Assembly: GCA_910586585.1 (NCBI GenBank)
Contig: CAJUKA010000003.1
Location: forward strand, 84,611 to 148,610
Length of the DNA: 64,000 bases
Direction: 5' to 3'
From: an uncultured Lachnospiraceae bacterium
Lineage (GTDB): Bacteria; Bacillota; Clostridia; Lachnospirales; Lachnospiraceae
Shown here: positions 9,470-17,050 of the stretch, piece by piece
Layout: the number at the start of each line of letters is the position of its first letter
Position numbering within the stretch: the stretch's first letter is position 1
Notes under the pieces: generated by a model
What the model was told of the DNA's origin: nothing
Seen by the model: only the letters and a program-made list of their open reading frames with translations
The model's database searches: none
Position numbers and translations under genes: made by a program

Positions 9470-10144
9470 TTAGAATGTCACTTCGCCGTCATGGTCCAAA
9501 AGTGAAACATTCTCAACGCCTTCAAGTGCACAAATATCTTTTAAAAGCTTGTCGCCTTCTTTCACACTCAGTTCTACTACCATGTCCATGCCTGTGACTG
9601 TCATATTTCTTGACTTGATTCGGTAATGCTTTGCATAGACATCAATTTTCTTTTTAATGGCATTTTCCATTCCGTTATCATTCGTCTGTACAACAAGAAT
9701 GCTGGCATCTTTTATGGCTGGTATCAAATCCAGCAAATAAATGACCGCTGTCACTATAATTGATACAATCAATGCAACTACATGCAATCCTGCACCACAG
9801 ATGATACCGATTGAAATTGCCCAAAACATAAATACCAGATCCAACGGATCTTTGATTGCTGTTCGAAATCTCACAATCGAGAGCGCACCAACCATACCAA
9901 GTGATACAATGACACTTGACTGAATCGTAATAATAATCGCCGCTGTAATTAACGCCACCGCAGGCAGGGCAATATTAAACGCCTTGTTATAAAATCCCTT
10001 TCTTGTCATAAAACGGTAGATAAAAAACATATACAGCGCCAAAAGTGCCGTAATTCCCATTATAATCAGAATATCAACTGTCTCAAGATTCATCAGTTCA
10101 TAATTTTTCAGGAAAGAATCCTTCAATATATCTTTAAAGGTCAT
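9470..10144 (-). CDS. DUF4956 membrane protein of the CotH/VTC module
   Basis: A 224-residue protein with four hydrophobic spans in the first ~150 residues, the conserved GMVGALSIVRFRTAIKDP stretch of DUF4956 between them, and a ferredoxin-like soluble C-terminal domain (VQTNDNG... VENVSLLDHDGEVTF). A GGAGG ribosome site lies 6 bases before the ATG. DUF4956 proteins are often encoded directly beside VTC-domain and CotH-domain genes, as here with 15-base spacers. That association suggests a membrane complex, but its chemistry has not been established. Confidence 0.88.
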   Translation of the reverse strand: MTFKDILKDSFLKNYELMNLETVDILIIMGITALLALYMFFIYRFMTRKGFYNKAFNIALPAVALITAAIIITIQSSVIVSLGMVGALSIVRFRTAIKDPLDLVFMFWAISIGIICGAGLHVVALIVSIIVTAVIYLLDLIPAIKDASILVVQTNDNGMENAIKKKIDVYAKHYRIKSRNMTVTGMDMVVELSVKEGDKLLKDICALEGVENVSLLDHDGEVTF

Positions 10145-10159
10145 GATTATCCTCCATGT

Positions 10160-10846
10160 CTATCTCAGGTTATATTTTCTGCACAGACAATATTTTGAAA
10201 CCGCTGTCCGCTGCAAGTGTGACGTTTGTATTGCGTGATGAATGAAGTCTGGAATATACTCATCAAACTTCACCTCCATAATATGCTGCCCGCCCTGCAT
10301 CACACTTCTTGTTGGAATGCGCTCCTCAAAAAAGCCTTCAAACTGGCTGCTGCTTCGTACATTTCTGTCAAACGTCGCACGTACATTCCCATTCTTGTAT
10401 ATATATGGTATTCTATCATATTCTACAATGATTTTGGGCCGCAGCAGATGGGTCCTTTGCAGAATGCAGAACTTGCGGTACAATGCATTGTCTGTCTCAT
10501 ATGGTGACAGCAGTTTTCCCTCTATAATTCTCACACATTGTTCTCTTGTGAGCGTACAGGAAAGCTTCTGCGTCATGCCATGCTCTTTGCGCTTCAACTC
10601 TAGCCTGATAAAACTGTCATCTGCATTATATATTCTGATTCTAAATTTTTCTCTTGGTTCCACACCGTTTATATTGTCCATATAGCAGCCATTGTTATAG
10701 GTGTCAAAATATAAACTTCGTATGGTATACATCATCGTCTCATCAATATGACTATCTATCTGCATCAGCGGCGCAATGCGAAACTGAATGCACAAAATAT
10801 CATTTTCTGAACATAGATACTTAAATTCATGTCTGTATTTGCTCAT
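10160..10846 (-). CDS. VTC-domain protein (polyphosphate-polymerase-like)
   Basis: A 228-residue protein that is essentially a single VTC tunnel domain, of the triphosphate-tunnel type used by yeast Vtc4 to make polyphosphate from ATP. It shows basic and acidic tunnel residues in alternating strands: RHEFKYLC at the N-terminus, YTIRSLYFDT, KFRIRIYN, RLELKRKEHG, IVEYDRIPY and the C-terminal MEVKFDEYIPDFI. It lies 13 bases after the CotH gene and 15 before the DUF4956 gene, a conserved trio. Polyphosphate synthesis or NTP-dependent phosphotransfer is the family-level expectation; a role in the surface polymer is inference from the locus. Confidence 0.88.
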   Translation of the reverse strand: MSKYRHEFKYLCSENDILCIQFRIAPLMQIDSHIDETMMYTIRSLYFDTYNNGCYMDNINGVEPREKFRIRIYNADDSFIRLELKRKEHGMTQKLSCTLTREQCVRIIEGKLLSPYETDNALYRKFCILQRTHLLRPKIIVEYDRIPYIYKNGNVRATFDRNVRSSSQFEGFFEERIPTRSVMQGGQHIMEVKFDEYIPDFIHHAIQTSHLQRTAVSKYCLCRKYNLR

Positions 10847-10859
10847 TACAGCCCCTCAT

Positions 10860-12560
10860 TTACTGTCCCCATTCCCATAAAAGATAATTGCTCCTTTGTT
10901 CCAAAAAGCTTTTGAGCGCCTCGACTGACTGTTCATAATTTGCTTCTTTATCTGTTTTATCAGGATAATCGGGATAAACATTCCACCGATAGGCATTCAT
11001 CATCATGGAATTTTTATTAAGTTCTTTCCAAACTTCTATCTTTTCAAGCGCTTTTTTGATAATATCCGGCGCTTCTTTTTGGTAAACCTCTTTGACGTAT
11101 TCCTGGAAATCCAAATGCTGGTACAACCCATGATAAATATTGCAGTCTCCAAATGCGGATGCATACAGCCCGCCAGGATCATTTAGATCATACGTATCTG
11201 CAACCATACCTTCTACGCCCAACGCCTTATCATAATCCCAGACAGGGCCAGCAAACAGCTTCGTACTCTCATCATCCACTGGTTTATAGAAAAACTGGCT
11301 TGTATAAATGGTATCTGCATTTTTGACAAGCTCTTCAAGAATATATCTTCTGACATAGGAATCCATATCGATATAATCTGTGTACAGCTCACCTGTATCT
11401 GGATTGGTTCCATCTTCCGAAAAAACAGCATCTTCCAGCTTCTGATACAAGTCTGCAATATATTTCACTTCATTCTCAGATGCATACGCAGGACTTTTAA
11501 TCACGATTGGCTGCTGCCTTGAAGTGATAAAACCGCTGATTTCATCCTCTATCAGCCGAAAGTCTGTTTCAATTTCTATTAGGTAGCCGCCTGAAATATC
11601 ATCTGGGTCCTCCATCTGGCTTATCCCCTTTATCAGTGAAAGCGCTCCATATTCTTTTGAAAAGCCTTCAAGATGCCTGATATCAACACCCTTATTTGCC
11701 GCTTTGTTTGCCGCTTCCAAATCCGTAATTGGGATTCTGTTCTCACCAACTTCCACTTTTTCTGCAAACAAATAATTTCCCGCATATTGTCCATTCAAGT
11801 ACAAATCAACAAATGCAAGCTGTGCCGTGCATGGCACCTGAAACTGTTCTGCGATATCATAAGAAACTTTATTCCTAAGCGCCGTATCGTCAAAAACATT
11901 CGAAATCAGCAGCCATTTTTCTGCACTTCCCATCTCCAAAAGATCAACGCTGTCTGCAAGCTCTACCAAATAGGATTTTTTGTCCGCCTGTGTGTAAGTA
12001 GAATTTCCGCGGCATTTGATAGTCACAAAATTTGTACTGTAATGAACCATTCCTTCTGTATCTATCAGTGAAAATCTTGCACTTTCTTCATTTCCCTTCA
12101 CTGCGTGAACATACTCCATGTTTCCTGATTTGGTCTCCATAAAAACCGCTGGAATTGAAGAAGAATACATCACCACCAAAGTATACGAGAGTCCATCGTC
12201 TGTCTTTATCGTGTAGCTGCCGTCTGCTGTGTCAAATGTATCACCATTTGCAATTTTCTTTTCATCTAATTTGATATCCTGATACTTATTAAAATCCCAG
12301 GAAGATTGCAAGTTTTTAAAGCTTTCCGGCAGAAATAAATAATATTGTTCATCTGCTTCACAATACCACCAGTTTACCGCAAACGGCTCTGATTCTGCTG
12401 CATTCTTGGCGTTTTCATTTTTGACATTGCATACAACAGCCAGATGGAACACTTCCTTGCTGCTGTAATATTTTTGTACCTGCACAACGGCAATGATTCC
12501 CAATGCAAATAACGCACACAGAATAAAAAGTTTTGCAATACGTTTTGTTCGTCCAGGCAT
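10860..12560 (-). CDS. CotH-like secreted or membrane-anchored protein kinase-fold protein
   Basis: A 566-residue protein with one N-terminal signal-anchor (residues about 8-27). A beta-rich region (about 35-165) is followed by the CotH kinase-like domain: TIKCRGNSTYTQADKKSY, LLISNVFDDTALRNKVSYDIA, AFVDLYLNGQYAGNYLFAEKVEV, and the metal-binding AGPVWDYDKALG. CotH of Bacillus phosphorylates spore coat proteins extracellularly using an atypical kinase fold. Here the protein would face the outside of the membrane. The ATG has GAGGAG 4 bases upstream and lies 15 bases after the phosphonopyruvate decarboxylase gene. Placement between phosphonate genes and VTC/DUF4956 suggests a polymer-modifying role rather than a spore one. 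Confidence 0.88.
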   Translation of the reverse strand: MPGRTKRIAKLFILCALFALGIIAVVQVQKYYSSKEVFHLAVVCNVKNENAKNAAESEPFAVNWWYCEADEQYYLFLPESFKNLQSSWDFNKYQDIKLDEKKIANGDTFDTADGSYTIKTDDGLSYTLVVMYSSSIPAVFMETKSGNMEYVHAVKGNEESARFSLIDTEGMVHYSTNFVTIKCRGNSTYTQADKKSYLVELADSVDLLEMGSAEKWLLISNVFDDTALRNKVSYDIAEQFQVPCTAQLAFVDLYLNGQYAGNYLFAEKVEVGENRIPITDLEAANKAANKGVDIRHLEGFSKEYGALSLIKGISQMEDPDDISGGYLIEIETDFRLIEDEISGFITSRQQPIVIKSPAYASENEVKYIADLYQKLEDAVFSEDGTNPDTGELYTDYIDMDSYVRRYILEELVKNADTIYTSQFFYKPVDDESTKLFAGPVWDYDKALGVEGMVADTYDLNDPGGLYASAFGDCNIYHGLYQHLDFQEYVKEVYQKEAPDIIKKALEKIEVWKELNKNSMMMNAYRWNVYPDYPDKTDKEANYEQSVEALKSFLEQRSNYLLWEWGQ

Positions 12561-12575
12561 AAAACTCCTCTTATT

Positions 12576-13706
12576 TTACCGTTCGTTATATTTTTCCATA
12601 AAATGTTCTCGGTTTTTGCGCGCACTTTCTTTTGGCCTTCCCAGATCCGCTCTGGAATCAAGGGATACCAGAACTTCTATCAGGCAAAGCTTCTTTTCTG
12701 CTTTCGCTGCACGAAGCGCCTCTGTTAATTCTTCCTTTGTTTTCACAGTTTTGGTTGTTTGATATCCGCATTCGCGCGCAATATTGGCATAGGAGTGCCC
12801 ACTGTACCCTGTTGGCATCGCTCCTACCGATTCATGTGCCGCATTGTTAATCACAATATGAATCATATTTTCAGGCGCTTGGGCTGCAATGATTGCCAGC
12901 GCTCCCATATGCATTAAAACCGCACCGTCACCATCCACACATACAATTCTTCTGTCGGTATCTGCCTGGGCTGCACCAAATGCGATCATAGACGCATGCC
13001 CCATCCCGCCTACTGTCATAAAAATTTTGTCATGATTGCCATAAATCAGATTGCTCTGCTCATACAACTCTCTTGAAATCTTTCCCGTCGTAGAAACAAA
13101 ATAGCAGTCCTCATAAAGTTCTTTCAAAATGCAGCCAAGCGCCTCTTCTCTCCCCAAGGAATGGCCATTTTCCCATTGAAAGGATTCTGATGGTTCAAAA
13201 GTTCCCTTTTTTATCACCACTGCATACTGCTTCTGCTGCTGAAAGCATTCCATAGCCTTTGCAAAATACGTGTCGAGCATTTCTTCTGTTGTATCAGCAT
13301 CCAAAATATTATAAGAAACTCCCATAACTTCCAGAAGCTTGCAAGTCACTTTTCCCTGATACACATGCTGCGGTTCGTCTTTTACCCCTGGTTCTCCTCT
13401 CCAGCCTATCACAAAAAGCATTGGTATCCCATACACTTCATCATTTGCTATTGATGCCAGCGGATTAATAATATTTCCCTCGCCGGAATTCTGCATATAA
13501 ATACAAGCCGGTTTACCGGTTGCAAGATATACACCGGTTGCAAGACCAACCGCCGCTCCTTCATTGTGTGTCACATAATGCTGAAACGTTTTGCCCTGAT
13601 CTAGGCAAATTGCATCGCACAACTGCTTTAATGTCGAATCTGGCACCCCTGCTATTGTATCAATTCCAAGTTTCTTTATTTTATCCAAAAATATACTGGC
13701 TTTCAT
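12576..13706 (-). CDS. aepY: Phosphonopyruvate decarboxylase
   Basis: A 376-residue thiamine-diphosphate enzyme. The N-terminal half has GVPDSTLKQLCDAI and VTHNEGAAVGLATGVYLATGKPACIYMQNSGEG, including the Glu that activates the cofactor. The C-terminal half has the ThDP/Mg motif VDGDGAVLMHMGALAII ... INNAAHESVG. This arrangement is that of Ppd/AepY, which decarboxylates phosphonopyruvate to phosphonoacetaldehyde and so pulls the unfavourable PEP mutase reaction forward. It lies between the cytidylyltransferase-like gene and the CotH gene in the AEP cluster. Sulfopyruvate decarboxylase is a relative, but the neighbours make the phosphonate role clear. Confidence 0.94.
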   Translation of the reverse strand: MKASIFLDKIKKLGIDTIAGVPDSTLKQLCDAICLDQGKTFQHYVTHNEGAAVGLATGVYLATGKPACIYMQNSGEGNIINPLASIANDEVYGIPMLFVIGWRGEPGVKDEPQHVYQGKVTCKLLEVMGVSYNILDADTTEEMLDTYFAKAMECFQQQKQYAVVIKKGTFEPSESFQWENGHSLGREEALGCILKELYEDCYFVSTTGKISRELYEQSNLIYGNHDKIFMTVGGMGHASMIAFGAAQADTDRRIVCVDGDGAVLMHMGALAIIAAQAPENMIHIVINNAAHESVGAMPTGYSGHSYANIARECGYQTTKTVKTKEELTEALRAAKAEKKLCLIEVLVSLDSRADLGRPKESARKNREHFMEKYNER

Positions 13707-13746
13707 TGCTTGTCCGCTCCTCTTTTATCTGCATAAATGGCATCAT

Positions 13747-14451
13747 TTACACAGCGTGTAAATTGTTCTCCAACACGTTCAGTTCTTCTACGGTATCAAT
13801 TTCTATTATTTGATCTGCTGAAACAGGATAGATTTTAAGGCGAAGCTTGTCAAGATTCCAGTCTACAATCTCATCCCAATACCGATTGGCATTCTCTTCT
13901 TTTGCGTAGGCTTTTTGAATCTCCTGCGCCAAAATAATAGCATCTTCCTTTTTAAAGAACGAAATGCCAACCATATTATACGTATCTGTCCCGCCTTTTC
14001 CTACTCTGGAAATAAAACCATCCTGCAATTCAAATATCCAGTCATCGGAAAATCCGGAAACCATTTTCCCATAGTATCCGGAATCATCCAGCTTTTTATC
14101 AAAAATAGACAAGTCAGAGACAACCAGATCCGCCTCGCAAATAAAACAGTCTGCACTTCCCAAAACATCTTTTGCCGCATAAACGGAAGAAATATTATTT
14201 TTTACCAAATAATCCGGATTTTCTATCAGGCTGACCTCTTGATATTTTTCACACAGATAAGAAAACTGTTCTTTTAAATACCCTACAACAATATAAATTT
14301 CTGATACTGCCCTTCTTTGCAGTCCTTCAATTACCGTTTCAATCATTGGTTTGCCAAACACCTTTACAAGGGGCTTGGGTATTGTCTCTGTCAAAGGGAG
14401 CATTCTGCTTCCAAGACCCGCTGCCATAACAATTGCTATCTCTTTCTTCAT
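13747..14451 (-). CDS. CTP:2-aminoethylphosphonate cytidylyltransferase-like (PntC/LicC family)
   Basis: A 234-residue single-domain nucleotidyltransferase. AAGLGSRMLPLT (residues about 10-21) is the nucleotide-binding loop, IPKPLVKVFGKPMIE follows, and CEADLVV supplies a metal-binding Asp. Overall it resembles LicC (CTP:phosphocholine) and PntC (CTP:AEP) enzymes. It starts 9 bases after the PEP mutase gene ends, inside the AEP cluster, so the expected reaction is CTP plus 2-aminoethylphosphonate giving CMP-AEP plus pyrophosphate. A sugar-1-phosphate nucleotidyltransferase is the alternative. The substrate is inferred from context. Confidence 0.85.
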   Translation of the reverse strand: MKKEIAIVMAAGLGSRMLPLTETIPKPLVKVFGKPMIETVIEGLQRRAVSEIYIVVGYLKEQFSYLCEKYQEVSLIENPDYLVKNNISSVYAAKDVLGSADCFICEADLVVSDLSIFDKKLDDSGYYGKMVSGFSDDWIFELQDGFISRVGKGGTDTYNMVGISFFKKEDAIILAQEIQKAYAKEENANRYWDEIVDWNLDKLRLKIYPVSADQIIEIDTVEELNVLENNLHAV

Positions 14452-14460
14452 CTCTGCTCC

Positions 14461-15756
14461 TTAAATATCATCTATCAGCGTAATAATATCTTTAAATGGC
14501 ATCAGCCTTGCATCTACTTCCAGCGCTCTGTGATTTTTCAAAATTTCTACTGCTGTGCTCTGCATTGCCGGAAATGCACTGCGCGTCAACTGATTGGCAT
14601 AAATTACAATATTGACGCCATGACTTACAAATTCGTCTTCTGTCACACTGTTAAAAGAAGTCGGCACTACAACAATCGGCGTCTTAGTATCTACTTTTCG
14701 AAATGCATCACAGAATGCAAAAATTTCATCTGGCGACTTCTTCCTGGAATGAATCATAATCGCGTCTGCTCCCGCTTGCACATAGGCAGTCGCGCGCTTC
14801 ATGGCATCTCCCTGACCCTTTTCCAAAATAAGACTCTCGATTCTGGCTATAATCATAAACTCTTCTGTTCTCTGCGCTCTTTTGCCTGCGCGAATCTTAT
14901 GACAAAAGTTTTCAATCGAATCCTGCGTTTGTTCTACTTCTGTTCCAAATAAGGAATTTTTCTTCAGTCCTGTCTTATCTTCAATGATGACAGCAGAAAC
15001 CCCCATTCGTTCCAAAGTACGGACATTGTATACAAAATGTTCCTCTAAACCGCCTGTATCCCCATCAAGAATAATTGGTTTTGTTGTAACTTCCATTACA
15101 TCATCAATGGTTCGCATTCTTGAAGACATATCTACAAGCTCAATATCAGGTTTACCCTTTGCTGTAGAATCACAAAGACTAGAAAGCCACATCGCATCAA
15201 ACTGATTCAGTTCACCATTGTGTTCAACTACTGTCTTTTCCGCGATAAGTCCTGTCAGTCCGCTGTGAACCTCTATCGTTTTTACAATCGGGCAAAGCTT
15301 CAAAAGCTGGCGCAGACGTTTTCTGCGAAACTCCGGCATAGCAAGCTTTTCTTTGATATTGTCATCTATTTTTTTCACATTTTCATTGTACGTATAGGCA
15401 ACTTCAATCAGTTCTCCGCCGTATTTTTCAAGATTATCTATCACATTCTGACGAATTGCACGCTCTGGTCCATTCTGCCAATTATCGCCATGAATCACAT
15501 AATCTGGCTTTATTGTGCCAATCACATTGTCATACATTATCTCATTTTGAATCATAACGGTATCTGCAAGCCCTGTATCCGCAATCATTTTCTTTCGTTC
15601 TTCCATTGTGATTGTCGGAAAGCGGTTAAATTTTATCATTGCTGCATCACTTAAAATTCCAACTGTCACCTCGCCGTATTTTTTTGCTTCCTGAAGAATA
15701 TTTCTATGCCCCTCATGGATAACATCTGTACAAAAACATGTGTAAACTTTTTTCAT
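14461..15756 (-). CDS. aepX: Phosphoenolpyruvate mutase with N-terminal cytidylyltransferase-like domain
   Basis: About 431 residues in two domains. Residues 1-~135 form a nucleotidyltransferase-fold domain (VYTCFCTDVIHEGHRN with HxGH at 14-17, and YVIHGDNW). Residues ~150-431 form the isocitrate-lyase-superfamily PEP mutase. The diagnostic motif EDKTGLKKNS is at about 259-268, ILDGDTGG carries the Mg ligand near 230, and RIESLILEKG is also present. The mutase rearranges PEP to phosphonopyruvate, the committed C-P bond step. The start is ATG 15756, with GGGAGG 7 bases before it; an upstream ATG nine codons earlier lacks a ribosome site. Two-domain AepX proteins are known from other surface phosphonate loci. 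The job of the N-terminal domain here is uncertain because a separate cytidylyltransferase follows. Confidence 0.94.
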   Translation of the reverse strand: MKKVYTCFCTDVIHEGHRNILQEAKKYGEVTVGILSDAAMIKFNRFPTITMEERKKMIADTGLADTVMIQNEIMYDNVIGTIKPDYVIHGDNWQNGPERAIRQNVIDNLEKYGGELIEVAYTYNENVKKIDDNIKEKLAMPEFRRKRLRQLLKLCPIVKTIEVHSGLTGLIAEKTVVEHNGELNQFDAMWLSSLCDSTAKGKPDIELVDMSSRMRTIDDVMEVTTKPIILDGDTGGLEEHFVYNVRTLERMGVSAVIIEDKTGLKKNSLFGTEVEQTQDSIENFCHKIRAGKRAQRTEEFMIIARIESLILEKGQGDAMKRATAYVQAGADAIMIHSRKKSPDEIFAFCDAFRKVDTKTPIVVVPTSFNSVTEDEFVSHGVNIVIYANQLTRSAFPAMQSTAVEILKNHRALEVDARLMPFKDIITLIDDI

Positions 15757-15799
15757 TTTTATACCTCCCGTGTGCCAAAACACCCCTGCCGATCAATCA

Positions 15800-15822
15800 T
15801 TTGAAAGCAGCTTTCTTTCAAA
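15800..15822. repeat. Intercistronic hairpin between AEP transaminase and PEP mutase genes
   Basis: TTTGAAAG and CTTTCAAA flank a seven-base loop within a 106-base spacer, the largest gap inside the phosphonate genes. No T tract follows on the minus strand, so transcript processing or partial attenuation is likelier than termination. Confidence 0.5.
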
Positions 15823-15862
15823 CTTGGTTCCATTCCGCGCTGACTTCTTGTAAAAACTGTAC

Positions 15863-16993
15863 CTAATGCTCATAACGAATCGGTATCTGAATCTGATATT
15901 TTCTAAGCGCTTCCTCTAATACTACAAAAAAATCTTCAATATCTTTTGCAGTAATTGCACCAAGTGCACACAGGCGAAACGTATTCTGTCCGGAAACTTT
16001 TCCAGGATATATCGTAAATCCACGCTCATAGCAGTAATCATGCACCTTTTCAAAATCCCAATTGGCATCATCAGGATATCTGACAGAAACAACAAGTCCA
16101 GCCTGCAGCTCTCTTTTTATTAAATCCTGAAAACCAAGTTTCTCAAGTCCTGTATGAATTGCTTCAAATACACTTAGATGCCTCTGCCACTTAGCTTCTT
16201 CTCCCTCGGCAAAATATTCATCAAGCGCCTGTCTCGTCGCATAGATTGTCTGAACAGGCGGCGTAAAGTGCATTTCTCCTGTTGCCTCAAAAAAATGATA
16301 CTGCAAATACAAATTACAATAATAAGAACGCTTTGGATATGCAGCAGATTGTTCGATGATCTGCCGGTTGCCCACGACAAAAGAAAGCCCAGTCATAGCC
16401 ATAAGCCCCTTTTGTGCAGACGCCATGCAAAAATCAATATTGTCTTTCTCAATATCAATCGGCCGCATCGCATACGTCGATGTTGTATCAACCGTAAAAA
16501 CTGCACCATATTTGTGCGCCAATGCACCAATCTCTCGAACAGGATTCAAAATTCCTGTTCCTGTTTCATTGTGCGTTGTATGAACAAGCGCTATTTGAGG
16601 ATTTTCTTTCAATACCTGTTCAACCTTATTCAAATCAGGCAGCTCGTCCACAGGAAACTTTAAATCGATAAATGGTAGATTATAATATTCACATACTTCT
16701 GCTGCTCTTGTGCTGTATGCGCCATTATTGATAATCAGCACCTTTTTGTCCGCTGGAAGCAGGGAATTGATACATATATCAATATTGATTGTCCCTGAAC
16801 CACAAAACAAAACCGCAGTATATTTATCCAAATCACCATGCACAATCCGAACCAAATCTTCTCGCATCTGCTTCATCATCGAACTAAATTCTTTTTCCCG
16901 CGGGCAGATATCCGGAACCACTTGCGCCATCTTAACAGTATCTGTTGTTGTTGCTGGTCCTGGATTCAACAAAATATTTCGTTTGACTGTCAT
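15863..16993 (-). CDS. phnW: 2-aminoethylphosphonate:pyruvate aminotransferase
   Basis: About 376 residues with the class V PLP aminotransferase fold: RNILLNPGPATTTDTVK at the N-terminus, FCGSGTIN phosphate-binding loop (64-70), VDTTSTY with the PLP-ring Asp at 169, and ASAQKGL with the Schiff-base Lys at 195. The family is PhnW/AepZ. In a biosynthetic locus it runs from phosphonoacetaldehyde plus an amino donor to 2-aminoethylphosphonate. Three consecutive ATG codons begin the gene; the third is preferred since GAGGGA then lies 6 bases upstream. It is the first of the four AEP genes transcribed after the YidC-TagF fusion gene. Confidence 0.93.
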   Translation of the reverse strand: MTVKRNILLNPGPATTTDTVKMAQVVPDICPREKEFSSMMKQMREDLVRIVHGDLDKYTAVLFCGSGTINIDICINSLLPADKKVLIINNGAYSTRAAEVCEYYNLPFIDLKFPVDELPDLNKVEQVLKENPQIALVHTTHNETGTGILNPVREIGALAHKYGAVFTVDTTSTYAMRPIDIEKDNIDFCMASAQKGLMAMTGLSFVVGNRQIIEQSAAYPKRSYYCNLYLQYHFFEATGEMHFTPPVQTIYATRQALDEYFAEGEEAKWQRHLSVFEAIHTGLEKLGFQDLIKRELQAGLVVSVRYPDDANWDFEKVHDYCYERGFTIYPGKVSGQNTFRLCALGAITAKDIEDFFVVLEEALRKYQIQIPIRYEH

Positions 16994-17050
16994 CATCATT
17001 CCCTCGTCTTTCTTTTCCTATCCATCTCAAACAGCGTCTATAGGCACATA

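Noticed and set aside
10860..12560. A spore-coat locus based on the CotH protein
   Set aside because: No other coat genes are near; the neighbours are phosphonate and VTC/DUF4956 genes, a known non-coat arrangement.
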